Of a stretch of 64,000 nt of DNA, positions 42,962-54,441 are shown piece after piece. The notes beneath the pieces were generated by a model. It saw nothing but the letters and a program-made list of their open reading frames with translations. It was not told the DNA's origin and searched no databases. The stretch is from Anaspis maculata (taxonomy: Eukaryota > Arthropoda > Insecta > Coleoptera > Scraptiidae). The stretch is from assembly GCA_949128115.1 (NCBI GenBank), contig OX421963.1:88979602-89043601 (forward strand), in the 5' to 3' direction. The position numbers and the translations under genes are program-made. Position 1 is the stretch's first letter; every line of letters starts with the position of its first letter.

Positions 42962-43936
42962 TACAGGATGTCTCGAAATCAATGCAACAAAATTTACAAA
43001 GAGGTAGAAAATTTAAAAACAAGGGGACTTCCTTAAAAAAAATACTCTCACAAACGTAATAACGGAGATACAGGCCTTCAAAGTTGGTTTTTCAAAACGG
43101 TTTTTTTTGCATAACTTTTGAACCGTCAAGCCGTTTTCATTCAAATTAGAAACAAAGTTTACTAAAATAGGTCTCTATCGAACAATGATAACGCATTTCA
43201 TTAAACATTCTTAGGGGCGAAGATGATAGGGGGTACCTTCCCCCTTTTTTCCCTATTTTTCACTCCCTGAAATATTTTTGGAAATTGTTGCAATTTTTGA
43301 ATTCTACGTTCAATTTAGAGGAAAAAGTTATTCGTGCAAAATTTTGATTGAAGGCTTCATTTTCGAGATATTTGGGTTTGAAACTTCGGAGAACATCTCA
43401 AAATCGCCACTTTTCAGGGCCCAATTTTTTTTCTGAAAAGCTTCATGTTTCTCAGCAAAAATGGTGTTCTCAACTCGAAACACCTAGAAAATATATTTCA
43501 GTTGAGGAATCTTGAGTTTTCTTGAATTTTTAAGGTCTTGAAAGTGGTGTTTTCGAGATGTTCTCCGAAGTTTCAAACCCAAATATCTCGAAAATGAAGC
43601 CTTTAATCAAAATTTTGCAAGAGTAACTTGTTTCTCTAAATTGAACGAGAATTCCAAAGGAGGTGAAAAATAGGAAAGGTCTTTTATCTTCGCCCCTGAA
43701 AATGTTTGATGAAATACGTTATCATTTTTCGATAGAGACTTTGAACTTTGGTTCAAATTTAAAATCGGCTGAACGGTTCAGAAGTTATGCAAAAAAAACT
43801 GTTTTGAAAAACCAAGTTTGAAGGCCTGTATCTCCGTTATTACGTTTGCGAGTATATTTTCATTGAGGAAGTCCCCTTATTTTCAATTGTCTACCTCTCT
43901 GTAAATTTTGTTGCATTAATTTCGGGACACCCTGTA
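42962..43936. mobile_element. Foldback element, F family, full length (975 bp)
   Basis: Left TACAGGATGTCTCGAAATC, right GGGACACCCTGTA. The terminal arms share ATGCAACAAAATTTAC. The inner arms contain TTGAAGGCTTCATTTTCGAG and its inverse. This is the complete version of the copies at 38656-39387 and 44945-45691. Confidence 0.8.
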
Positions 43937-43974
43937 CAAGGTTATCCCGGGGTGAAAAATAGGGGAAAAAGAAA

Positions 43975-44161
43975 AATCGGTTGAACGATTCCAAAGTTAT
44001 GTCAAAAAATCGATTTTAAAAAGCGTATTTGAACGCCCTGTAACTTTTTAACGGAGTAATGGAGCATTTTAGGACAACGAAGTTATATTTTTTCCTGGTC
44101 CATTTTTTATGGAGAATCTCCCCTAGAAGTTTATAACCGCAATTGCGAAACACCCTGTGTA
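43975..44161. repeat. CACCCTGTGTA repeat fragment (G), copy 3
   Basis: Near-identical to 39424-39612, ending AAACACCCTGTGTA directly before unit B2. It is a second uninterrupted-site reference for the LINE at 30371-35934. Confidence 0.85.
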
Positions 44162-44944
44162 CTAAATAAGAAAAGATATAATCATATGTCATTATGTTTG
44201 TAATTATATCGCAGATAGAGACAAATTCGGGACATAACTATATCTGAGGAACTAGATATCATTTCATATTTTTATATAGGTATATATAAATTTTTTCCCG
44301 GGTTATTCGAATCCGAAAACCATGCCTTCTATGATGCCAAGAATGAAGAATTTCTTGAATTCCTCGTAGGACTCATGGGCTGTGGGGAGGAACAGGCTCA
44401 TGTCGCAAGTGTTTGCTTGCGGCAAAACTTTGTTCTGATCGTCCAAAAACTGTACTGATGGTTTATTCGCTTGGAACCCTAAAGGTGGTTCAGTTTGCAA
44501 CCCTGTTGCTAACTGAACTGAACCATATCTTCGATGCTGCACGCTGCTGTCTTTTCTGAAACTATAAAGAACGCGACGAAGCAAAACACCTAGTACATCT
44601 TCATAACGAATAAATCACGTATCAATCTTCTTTGAGTTGAAAATGTCTCCGCTTGAAGAAATTCCAGAGCATCTTCTGGAAAAAAAAACCCTCCACTTAA
44701 TTTCTTGAAATCCTTATTTTTGGCCTGTGAGCCTCTTCGCTGGATTGTCACAAGGATAGTGATGCATTTGCAATCACTTCTGGGGCATGAATCAATATTT
44801 TATGAACGCTTGTTGGTTGGCATCAAGTATCAACTGTATTTTTCAATAAATAATTTGGTCGTGTCCGTTGAAAAGTTTTAAATTTTGTATCCAGCGGAAA
44901 TAGTTTGCAGAACGATATGAAGCCGGCAATTGACAATTTCAAAG
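44162..44944. repeat. Composite repeat unit B2 (fourth HECT-like copy)
   Basis: Matches B1 closely, including the B-type differences and the same junction to a left-truncated F element near 44945. Confidence 0.8.
44303..44584 (-). pseudogene. HECT-type E3 ligase C-lobe fragment, copy 4
   Basis: Ninety-three open codons, nearly identical to copy 2. It differs by Val for Ile before LPQANTC and by Lys at position 11. The catalytic-type Cys and FGFE end are kept. Confidence 0.6.
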
Positions 44945-45691
44945 CCTTTAGGGGGTACCTTCCCCCTTCTTCCCCTATTTTTCACCCCCTGAAATATTTT
45001 TGGAAATTGTTGCAATTTTTGAATTCTACGTTCAATTTAGAGAAAAAAGTTATTCGTGCAAAATTTTGATTGAAGGCTTCATTTTCGAGATATTTGGGTT
45101 TGAAACTTCGGAGAACAACTCAAAATTGCCACTTTCCAGGGCCCAATTTTTTTTCTGAAAAGCTTCATGTTTCTTAGCAAAAATGGTAGTTCATCAACTC
45201 GAAACACCTAAATAACTTATTTCAGTTGAGGAATCTTGAGTTTTCTCGAATTTTAATTTTTAAGGCCTTGAAAGTGGTGTTTTCGAGATGTTCTCCGAAG
45301 TTTCAAACCCAAATATCTCGAAAATGAAGCCTTCAATCAAAATTTTGCAAGAGTAACTTGTTTCTCTAAATTGAACGAGAATTCAAAACGAGGTGAAAAA
45401 TAGGGGAAAAAGGGGGAAGGTACCCCCCATTATCTTCGCCCCTGAAAATATTTGATGAAATGCGTTATTATTCTTCAACAGAGATCTATTCTAGTAAACG
45501 TTGGTTCAAATTTGAATGAAATCGGTTCAACAGTTCAAAAGTTATGCAAAAAAACTGATTTAAAAAACCAAGTTTGGAGGCCTGTATCTCCGCTATACCG
45601 TTAGCGAGGGTATTTTTATTAAGGAAGTTCCCTAATTTTTCAATTTTCTACATCCCTGTAAATTTTGTTGCATTAATTTTGGGACACCTGT
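44945..45691. mobile_element. Left-truncated foldback element (F family, copy 3)
   Basis: Truncated at the same point as the copy following B1 and ending TTTGGGACACCTGTATA. This shared breakpoint shows that B1-plus-F and B2-plus-F were duplicated as one block. Confidence 0.75.
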
Positions 45692-45954
45692 ATAGGAATG
45701 TATTGAACAGATTACTGAAAATATGATCCTCTCTCAACATTTTGAACAAGTTGGGACTTTCCTGATACTTTGAAAAAAGTTGGGCTCAAACGAAAATTTC
45801 ACGATTTTGTGAAAATTTGACATATTCACAAGCCCAATATCTCAGTTGGGGTAAAATGTTCAACCGCAGCAAGAACAGTTGATACATATCGCAAGACTAA
45901 CAAAATGACGAAGAAAACTTATGATAAGATAAATTTGAACATTTGATCCTTTTT

Positions 45955-47357
45955 TTTTTTTCAACTGGACATCTTTGAATGAAGTTGAAATGGAAGCTTC
46001 GTAGCATCGAATCGTGTTCTTATCAAGTGAAATCAATTTGTGTTTCTCTCGTGTATTTGTCACGGTGTTCAAACCATTGAATCTTCCTTCGAAGAAATGA
46101 GTAATTATTTCTTCAATTGGAACGCATACGAAAGAATTGCCAGCTATATCTCTCACATAAAAATCATACATTTCACATATCCAACGGTGTTGGAATTATG
46201 TTGTGCCATCGTACCGGTACGTTGCAGCTAGTTCCCGCAACAGTTTTTTCCAGAGTTTCACCCACTTTCACCTACCCCAGCACAAGCACCCTTGCCATGG
46301 GAGGTGGCATTAAAATTCCATTCAGAATTAAGTTGGAAATCGGCATGGTGGTAACACTGATTGACGATTTTTTTAAATTTTTGTATAGACTTGCCACACT
46401 GAAATAGATAGTTTGTCCCACCCCTAATAATAAACGAAAGGGTGCAGCGTTGCGCGTTTATTCACCCAATGATAACTTTGTATTTCGTCTTGTATGACAA
46501 ATGGATAATTTTCTGCCAAGTCGCACGTGACAATGCATTCATTTTTGTTCAAGCTTTCTTTTCGTTGTCGCAAATATTGACTTCGCGTTTTTGAAATGGA
46601 ATGGTGCTTTTTCAAAGCGATGATCTTCTCAACTAGATTTTCAAGAAACTCATGCAACAGTTAGATGTGTTCTACTAGGCTAGCTCTATCCGTGCTGACC
46701 CATTGCTTATATCGAATCTCTTCCGGCATATCTAATGTTTCAAAAAAAAATCTTCTGGAGAGCATTTTCACCAGAGCAGTTTGAGCAATAATTTCCCATC
46801 ATACATTTGTAGTCTTGAGAACCACAGCTGGTTTTGGACAAAAGATCTTTGTATAGAGCTCTGGGTCTGACTGTTGATGCGTCGGTCATCAACTTAACAT
46901 TTTGGTGATGGACACATACACAAACCGTGTGAGTACCTGAAGCTCCAGCCAAGATACACCATTTTGGCCTTGATTGGCGAAAGAAGGAACGTCCAGCTTT
47001 GATCTCTGGATAATGTTTTGTAAAATTTGGCGTAGAGTTCATTTAAATTACATAAAATGAGTCTTTTTTGTTTATGTATCGTGTGATCAAATGAATTCTT
47101 ATTTTAGGTAGGCTGTGGCCTGGCCGTACGCAGCTTCGCACCCCTGAATTTGACCAGGCCACAGCCTACCTAAAATAATAATTCATTTGATCACACGATA
47201 GTACTTTGAATCCATCGGTTTTGACAGACTCGAAATCTTTTATCCCAGGACACATTTGACTGTTTTCATCATCATTGTAAAATGCCAGTATTGTTCCTCT
47301 TATGTCACTGGTACGTAGATGAAGATATTCTTTCATGATTATCGGAAAAAAATCCAT
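45955..47357 (-). pseudogene. Decayed DDE-transposase-like gene, minus strand
   Basis: Reading down the minus strand over shifting frames: FYNDDENSQMCPGIKDFESV, KQKRLILCNLNELY, then a Pro/Lys-to-CILAGASGTHTVCVCVHHQN block. After that come KHHSISKTRSQYLRQRKESL, CIVTCDLAENYPFVIQDEIQ and WNFNATSHGKGACAGVGE. Finally come YDFYVRDIAGNSF and EGRFNGLNTV. I recognise this as a widespread repetitive animal protein family with transposase character (an Asp in the DLAENY block and the SHGKG-x-CxGVG block). Frameshifts, an in-frame stop near 46660 and a MITE insertion break it. No superfamily is assigned with certainty. Confidence 0.6.
47077..47200. mobile_element. Short palindromic MITE, copy 2 (124 bp), inserted in the transposase-like gene
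   Basis: TATCGTGTGATCAAATGAATT and its inverse form the outer arms. The inner arms are GGTAGGCTGTGGCCTGG, around a ~25-nt loop. Removing it restores the coding phrase VHKQKRLILCN, which places the insertion precisely in a formerly open frame. The core is shared with the copy at 15988-16137. Confidence 0.8.
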
Positions 47358-47564
47358 TCATGCCATTCAACAAGTTTCTTATGTGTTCGGACGATATAAT
47401 CGGTTACTTGGAATCATTTGAGGATATTGAAAAGTGTTTCAAAAGTAAGTACCTAGCTATTCGAAGGTGATTCGAAAGTGTCGGACGATCTTAAGAGTGC
47501 GCAATATAGAGATGCAGTAGAGTTTTAGAAAGTTGTTGAAAAAATTCTCTTTTAATTTTGAGGT

Positions 47565-47995
47565 TATGGAAGGGATAAGTTAGTCCTTCGATCGCTTCTA
47601 TTTTCGTTGTTTCAAGAGATTTTAGTATACTGTTTACAGATAAACAATGAGTACAAAAAATCAACCTCCGAATCCATGATTTTTTGTTTTGCATACAGGG
47701 TGAGTCGTAAATCCTGAAAATTGTTTTGTTCTAAAAGTGCCAGCGAACAGTCAGAGTGGTCCCATAACCTATGTATAACCGAATAAAACACAATACATTG
47801 TAATAGAATTCTCTTGCTTCTGGTTTCTTAGAAAAACTAAATTTTAGTAGTTATGACTCATTCTGGATAGAAAACAGAAATTCAACACGGATTCAAAGGT
47901 TGATTTTTTGTACTCGATATTTTCCTATTAACAGTTTTCTAAAATCTTTTGAAACAACGAAAATAGAAGCTATCGAAGGACTAGCTTTTGTCCCT
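47565..47995. repeat. Inverted repeat pair around a TACAGGGTGAG terminus
   Basis: AGTCCTTCGATCGCTTCTAT to TCCGAATCCATGATTT (47580-47680) is inverted at 47885-47985. TACAGGGTGAGTCG begins at 47694 between the arms. A CACCCTGTATT end at 48529-48538 might be its far terminus, which would place the RT fragment inside this element. The boundaries are unresolved. Confidence 0.45.
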
Positions 47996-48490
47996 TGTTC
48001 AACCTCCCAGCCAAACAATTTGTATGGCTATGCCAGTTCAGATGTGAGTCCATGTGAATCCCCAGGAAAGAGCTTGTTTCAGACAGTTCACCACCACCCA
48101 CCTTGGAGTTCAGACGCTTCAAAGTCAACAGCATTTTTTTGGTTTTCGACTTGTTCAGGCATAACCTATTAGCAGAAAACCACTCGTGAGCCCTCAGAAG
48201 AGCAGAGTCACAGCACACTACAGCCGCATCAAGGCCTTCACTAATCACAGAAATTGTGCAATCGTCAGCTCGATCGTCAGCGTACAAAATATTTCTCAAA
48301 TGGCCTCAGATAAGATGGAAAGTCGTTAATGAATATCAAAAAAAGTAATGGTCCAAGAATGGAGCCCTGTGGAACTCTCTAGTTCAATCTTTCTCCCATT
48401 AGAGGCAAAAGAGAGACTGCACGATAGTTCGAAACGTCAGCCCTATCCCCTTTTTGAAAACCGGGATCACCGACGCAATCTTTAGGCAAG
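47970..48490 (-). pseudogene. LINE reverse transcriptase fragment, internally deleted
   Basis: Minus-strand pieces in different frames. IASVIPVFKKG plus GDRADVSNYRAVSLLP (about 48490-48415) is the block before motif A. A deletion removes motif A. RVPQGSILGPLLFLIFINDFP (about 48385-48325) is motif B. ILYADD-x-ADDCTI (near 48290) is the catalytic box, followed by NRLCLNKSKTK and FLGIHMDSHLNW. The order is typical of Jockey/CR1-type LINEs and differs from both other LINEs in the window. It is non-functional. Confidence 0.75.
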
Positions 48491-48741
48491 TCATTGCAAA
48501 AAAGTACAAACTTACAAGGCATTCTTTATCACCCTGTATTAAACATATCGCTGTCACGAGCCAACAATCACTTGCAGATGGTGAAAGTGGAAGGATTTAT
48601 CTTGAAGTTAGTGTAAGTTATTTCAAAATCCGATGATTTTCAAGAGATTGGCAGAGATCAAAAACCGACCAATTTTTTGGGTGACCCACTTCAAATTGTG
48701 ACCAGTATACCGGGTGGGCCGTAAAAAACCGTGCTCGGAAC

Positions 48742-49262
48742 TTTTCCTTCTGTCGTCGTCCTTATTTTGTTTCTTGTCTATTGTCCCATCTCTTTTTTGT
48801 GCCTCGTCTTTGTCCAGATTTTGAACTGGCTTTCAATAATATTAATTTAATATGGGAAATGAAACAAGAAATGTTTTCCTTTTTATAAATACGTTAGCGT
48901 CTTCTGCCGAGGATTCCCGCTTATTAAGAAACCTTTGGCTATTCTGTTCTACCTCAAACATTTCTTCGTTCAGATCACATCGCCCAGGACTTCGAGAAGT
49001 GGAAAATGGATTTTCCTTGTCGTCGTCCTTATTCTGTTTCTTGTCTATTGTTTCATCTCCTTTTTGTCTTTGTCCAGATCAAACTCGTGTTCAGTCTGAA
49101 TAATCAATATGGGAAATAAAACAAGATATGATTTTCTTTTTATAAATACGTTAGCGTCTTCTTCCGATGATTCCTGCTCATTATAAAAACTTTGGCTATT
49201 CTGTTCTACCTCAAACATTCCTTCGTTGAGATCACATCGCTCAGAATTTCGAGAAGTGTAAT
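48742..49262. repeat. Two tandem ~267-bp copies
   Basis: CTTTTCCTTCTGTCGTCGTC at 48741 and TTTTCCTTGTCGTCGTC at 49011 start two copies. They share TTTATAAATACGTTAGCGTC and CTATTCTGTTCTACCTC in order. They differ by roughly a tenth, with small indels. No gene. Confidence 0.75.
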
Positions 49263-49358
49263 GAAAACTCTACTTGCGTTTCTTTCAAAAATCCACTTAT
49301 CATCATCATTCTTCTTCCTCGAATATTTTTTTACCTTGCATAGAAAAAAGAATGATTA

Positions 49359-50108
49359 TACAGGGTGTCCCGAAAATACACCGACAACGTTCTAGGGCAG
49401 TTTCCTCTCATCAAAACAAGACAAAAAGTTCCCATGAACATGGGCCCGGAAACGCTTTCTAAGGGAGCTACAGGCTCCTAAAGGTGGGGCCCTGAAGATG
49501 GTTTTTATTCAATATCTCCGAAACCGTTGAGATAAAATCAATCAAACTTGACACTTACACTAACCTTCTTATGCCCAACAAAATGAGGCAAGATTGTTTC
49601 CAAAATAATTTACCAGGGGTGGGTCAGGCTGAGGTGTGGGGTTAAAAATAACCCTAACTTTTTTGAATGTCAATTGTTTTCAAATTTAACAAGAAATTAT
49701 GGAATATTGGAGTTTTCTACAAAAAAAAGGTCCTCCTGTTCAACCTCGATAGACGCATCGTTTACAAGATATTTGAATGTATGAAAACGTGGTCAGTAAT
49801 GCTGATTTTTAATTACGGTATTCAAGGCGAAAGGAAAACTATTTCAAAGCAGCTTCATTTTTGTTAGACATTCAAACTTCAAACTTTGTTGGGCATAAGA
49901 AGGTTATTAAATGTGTCAAGTTTGATTGCTTTCTCTTGAACGGTTTCGGCAATATTAAATAAACACCATCTTCAGGGTCCCACCTTTAGGGGCCTGTAGC
50001 TCCCTTAGGAAGCGTTTTCGGACCCATGTTCATAGGAGCTTTTTTTCTTGTTTTGATGAGAGGAAGCTGCCCTAGAACGTTGTCGGTGTATTTCCGGGAC
50101 ACCCTGTA
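49359..50108. mobile_element. Foldback element, TACAGGGTGTCCCG ends (750 bp)
   Basis: Left TACAGGGTGTCCCGAAAATA, right TATTTCCGGGACACCCTGTA. The arms of about 150 bp pair through CGACAACGTTCTAGGGCAG and CCTAAAGGTGGG, and further pairing occurs inside (CTTCTTATGCCCAACAAA). No transposase. Confidence 0.85.
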
Positions 50109-50156
50109 TAAGAAGATTTCTTGACGAGGAAATTAAATAATAGCTGCTGCATTAGT

Positions 50157-51662
50157 CTAGGATCTTTTTGGATAAAAAGCAATGCTAGAGGCAAGTCATG
50201 TTAAAGTTTGGCAACATTCGTTTTAAGGGTATTTGGACCTCGCTTAATACGAAAACCATTGTTGCCAAGCCGAATTTTGCACCGGAAGCCCGCAATGGGG
50301 GGGTAAAGGGGAGGGAAGACCAAAAATCACTATTTTTCACCATTTTTGATGTCGGGACTGCGACCTGTCATTAACGTGGAGTGAATTACATCATATCTTG
50401 ATTCACTGGGGTCTTATACTACCATATTACATACCATAGACTTACCATCTTATACTACATACCAAAGACATTTTTTTTTTTTTTTTTTGGAGATGAAATA
50501 GAACTTCTTAGAGAAGTTAGAGAAAAGTAACCTCAAAGGTAACCTTTGGAGCTTTATAATTTTATAAAACATTTTGAATAAGGTCTGAAAAGGTAACCTT
50601 CTTTGGAGCTAGAGAGGACATCATAGAGAAGTTGGAAAAAGGTAACCTCTTTGGAGCTTAATAGAACATCTCAAAGAAGTGCAAAAGTGGTAACATATTT
50701 GGAACTCAAGAGAACATCACAAAAAAGTTGGAATAAGGTAACCTCTCTGTATCTTAATAGGGTATATCAAAGCCGTTTGGAAGAGGTAACCGTTTCTCGA
50801 GCTCAATAGAATATCTCAGGCCTCTCTGAGAGGACTCTTGCCCACTGGGCATCAAGTTCTGACATGAAAAACTCTTCTTTTGAAAAAAAGTACATTCTAG
50901 AATATCTCAGCTAAAGTTTTCTTCATAATGATGGGGTGTAGGATCACAGTTTCTCATCATACAATAAAATAATAGCAAAAAATAAAATTGGAAAGTAGCG
51001 CCAGTTTTCACAAAAAAATATTTTTTCCATATTTTAAAAGTTAAAGGCACATCAGTTACATGACTGTATTGTGTGAAATAAACCAGACTAACGAACTACG
51101 CAAGAATTTTGAGAAAAAAATGCCGATTTGCAATAAATAACACAGTTCAAAGTGGTAAAAAATATTGACAAAAAAACATGTTTTATCATCTAAAACTTGT
51201 TCAAACTTGCTCCTATTGCAATTTTGTCACCATATATGAACTGAGAGTATGAAACTTGATAGGAAAAGATACCAAACATGTATATATTCACTCAAAATCA
51301 AGAGAAAAGAAGAATCATCTTAACAGTCAACATTTCCCCCACCAGTCGCCCCCCTATGGAAATTTTGACAGTAATCATGTCAAGATGATAGTATAAGATC
51401 TCAGTTAATCAAGATACGATGTGATTTACTCTACACTGATGACAGGTCTCAGTCCCGGTATCAAAAATGGTGGAAAATGGTGATTTTTGGTCTTCCCCCC
51501 CTTTACCCCCCCATTGCGGGCTTCCGGTGCAAAATTCGGCTTAGCAACAATTGTTTTCGTATTTAGCGAGGTCCAAATACCCTTAAAACACATGTTGCCA
51601 AACTTTTACATGACTTGCCTCTAGAACCACTTTCCAGGCCACTTTTTCAAAAATGATCCTAG
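50157..51662. mobile_element. Large foldback element with CTAGGATC ends (1.5 kb)
   Basis: Arms of about 255-280 bp (50157-50415 and 51385-51662). They share TGCACCGGAAGCCCGCAATG, GACCAAAAATCACTATTTTT-type and CAAGTCATGT segments. The centre carries a T18 run (50471-50488) and a minisatellite. No coding frame. Confidence 0.75.
50490..50835. repeat. Minisatellite built on AAGGTAACCTCTTTGGAGC
   Basis: Five or six imperfect units of about 60-65 bp, with GGTAACC, a (T/C)TTGGAGCT and an AGAACATC block in each. The array ends at CTCTTGCCCACTGGG (50836-50850). A single diverged relative of this end lies at 58270-58340, so the array may be the end of another element lodged in the foldback centre. Confidence 0.65.
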
Positions 51663-51891
51663 GGCCCGTATTCATAGTCGGATCTTATATATAAGGTGGT
51701 CTTGAGACCATGTTTATTTAGACACAGGCTTGAACTAGGATGGTTTTATACATACAGTTATCATCTTGTGAACATTTTATAACATAATAAAATACCCCTA
51801 CATCTTCTCAAGGTTGTGTTCCGGAGAAATCAGCGTATCAAAATTGAATAAGGTCGTCTTAAGACATAAGATGTAACTATGAATACGGGCC
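51663..51891. mobile_element. MITE with GGCCCGTATTCATAGT ends (~229 bp)
   Basis: GGCCCGTATTCATAGT on the left and ACTATGAATACGGGCC on the right form a 16-bp inverted repeat. Inner GTCTTGAGAC/GTCTTAAGAC also pair. It abuts the CTAGGATC foldback element with no spacer, so the exact target duplication (CTA or CCTA) is uncertain. Confidence 0.7.
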
Positions 51892-52625
51892 TATGTCTAC
51901 ATGTTTTCAGAAGATTATCGCCCACATACCCAATTCAACCAATCAGAACAACCGAATGAGACCCACGTGACTCGGTTTAAGCTATCGATTAATGCACACT
52001 AGGAGGTGATTAATGCACACTAGGTAATAGCACCGGATTGAAATATTTTTGGACCTACGAATAATCTGTAATTGAAACGACTGTATTTATACTTGTTTGG
52101 ACTGAAATTTTAGTACTGGTGCGTTTAAAGGGTCTTCCACTTACTAAAATACAATTTCACAACCTATTACACTTCGTTTCAGCATTGTTTCCAGCAACGA
52201 GGCCCCTTCCTTAATTCGGGACTGTGCACTCTCCTTTCATGCGCTGTCAACAGCTATTAGTGAAATTTAGTTTTTAGCTCTACCAATCTACAGCCCATGT
52301 GAAACTACTGTGTAGTGAACTACCACTCATGGCAAGATAATTATTATTTAGCCAAGCAGAATTAGCTTGATGTAGTAGTGAGTTTCACAAGTGTATTCAG
52401 TTATTAGAAAGAAGACAAACATTTTTAACCTTCTTTTTAAATTGGTTTTTTTCAACAAGGCATGCTTGGAAATTGACAGTTCAATAGGTACAATGATACA
52501 TATTGGACCTACTAATTCTACTAGTAGTCTATTTCGGCGATAATCTGCTAAATTCAACTCGTGCTTCGTGTTTTATTCGAGTTAAATGTTTCAAATTCCT
52601 CAAACAAACTATCACTCACTCGAAA
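51892..52625. other. No gene; short direct repeat
   Basis: ATTAATGCACACTAGG occurs twice in tandem near 51990-52023 (period about 20 bp). The rest is AT-rich with no recognised element or coding frame. Confidence 0.5.
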
Positions 52626-52760
52626 AGTAGACCCGATATTATCTTGGACAAAATCCCTCGACTTTGTCTCGGGATTTTAGTCAGATAATATCGGGTCCAC
52701 CTTTCCCTCGTGATTGAGTTGTTTTCGGGTTAAAACGATTTAACTGAAAAAACACTAAGC
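52550..52760. repeat. Hairpin-forming inverted repeat (likely MITE)
   Basis: GTAGACCCGATATTATCT and AGATAATATCGGGTCCAC (about 52626-52702) pair. The outer segments AACTATCACTCACTCG and CGTGATTGAGTTGTT also pair, giving ~75-bp arms. The termini are not defined. Confidence 0.5.
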
Positions 52761-53250
52761 ACTTGTTATATTACTATTGACAATCAGTGTCTCTCTTACC
52801 TGAAAACTAATGTAACCTACGTTACGAACAACAAAGCTGGTATATAATTGAATTTTGAAACATTGTTGGATTTTTCTCGGTTCAATAATGATTACCAGCT
52901 TTGGTATCGGTGGACACGAGATAAAACGGGTATTTGCTGTGTTTTAGCTGAGACACCTGTACGTCACAATCTCGAATCCCTTCTAAAGTCTAAATTATTC
53001 TACAGTAAGATTGCTCCATATCACTCCTGATGTAAGCACTCCACAGCCGCAAGTCCTGAACCAATGACACACTTTCTGCAACGTACTTTTCTCTTGCTTC
53101 AGTTATGTCGCACATAGTCCAACATTTTTCGGCGAAAGCGTTCAGCAACACGCGCAATCAGGCGCAATCAGTTTATCTGAGCCCGAGTGTGAGCCGTACA
53201 ATCTTCAGGCAAACTTCTGTACAATCTTTTCCACGTAACGTTTACGTTCT

Positions 53251-53831
53251 TCATACTCCTTGGTCATTGTCGACTATTTTTTCGAAGTGTTGCAATTTTT
53301 CAACCGCTCCTGCGATTTTAGTTTCGATAACTTTTCGATGCACGACACATTTCGAGCTTTCTGGCTGAAAACCGTCCAAGTACCCGGCCAGTGTCCAGTA
53401 AATCACATCCAGATGATTCAGTGAGATCTGCACTTGTTTCGCCGTTTTTGGGTCCGGAAGTCGTCTCGATAATAATCCCAGTGGGTTCACCCGCGTATTC
53501 AAATTATGCTAGATGTGCATCAAACCGGCCGTAAAACCCTTTTCAACGAAAGCATCATAAATATATTCCCGTCTACAACAGTTTCGAAAATCAACTCCAC
53601 CGCCTCTTCAAATTTGAATTTGCGACCTCGTTCAAAATCATTATTTTCAGTGAGGTTTTGATTTGGCCCAGTTTTGGCCCCAAAATAATCCAGCACTTCA
53701 TTTTCCCGCGGCCAGTGGGAGAATACACTGAAAAAATCCACTCTAAAGAGTTTTTTATGCATGAGGACCGTCTCCCCAAGGCGAAGAAACACGGCCCTCT
53801 GGTCAGACGTTAAAGTCTTCTCAACAAACAA
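53251..53831 (-). other. Two adjacent unrecognised minus-strand frames
   Basis: 53831-53520 (103 codons; FSVFSHWPRENEVLDYFGAK) and 53502-53251 (83 codons; LDVIYWTLAGYLDGFQPESS) lie back to back. Their composition looks protein-like, not repetitive, with plausible hydrophobic patterning. They could be exons of a host gene, a pseudogene, or remnants of a TE protein. I recognise no domain, and no splice sites were confirmed. Confidence 0.25.
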
Positions 53832-54033
53832 CGGTACCGTCTCATTCCTTTTTTATGTCGTGCCTGTAAGGCTTTATCCATGAGTAGGATTATAAAGCTA
53901 TCATGCGATTTTTCCAGGATGTCAAAATTTCGACAAAATGCTTCACTAGCCTACCATGGAGTGGACGCACAGTGTCGCTCATCCAAAAGTCTTCTATTCT
54001 GATTACACTACACTACCGGGGTTCATTCACATT

Positions 54034-54441
54034 AAGGTGGCCGGAATATTGGTCAAATAACAGTTTTCTTCCAGTTCCAGTAACCTTATTCTCTGGAAAA
54101 GAATTACCATTCAGCTCTCCCTTGAAAGATACAAGAATGGTCTTCAACTTAACTAGCTCAAATTTTGAATTTTTATGACCTTATTCTCTGGGAAAGAATT
54201 ACCATTCAGGTCTCCCTTGAAAGATACAAGAATGGTGTTCAACTTAACGAGCTCAAATTTAGAATTTTTGAAAAATAATTTTCAAAATTTTTTTTTCTCA
54301 AAAAATTCGAAATTTGAGCTCGTTAAGTTGTAGAACACTCTTGTAGCTTCCAAAAGAGACCTGAATGGTAATTTTCTTCCAGAGAATAAGGTTACTGGAA
54401 CTGGAAGAACACTGTTATTTGACCAATATTCCGGCCACCTT
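54034..54441. mobile_element. Foldback element with AAGGTGGCCGG ends (408 bp)
   Basis: AAGGTGGCCGGAATATTGGTC and its inverse bound the element. The arms contain CAGTTCCAGTAACCTTATTC. The left inner arm segment (about 54088-54177) is duplicated in tandem (54178-54268), so the left side has one extra copy. It resembles the 17835-18160 element in its AAGG-NN-GG end and GAGG right flank. Confidence 0.8.

Noticed and set aside
42800..43036. Coding frame of 78 codons with foldback-arm sequence
   Set aside because: It spans the junction of two foldback elements and translates arm sequence found in other copies in other frames.
35949..45691. Functional tandem ubiquitin-ligase gene family
   Set aside because: Only the C-lobe quarter of a HECT domain is present, upstream coding is broken and the N-lobe is absent. 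Kept as fragments, with the open frames reported as a finding.
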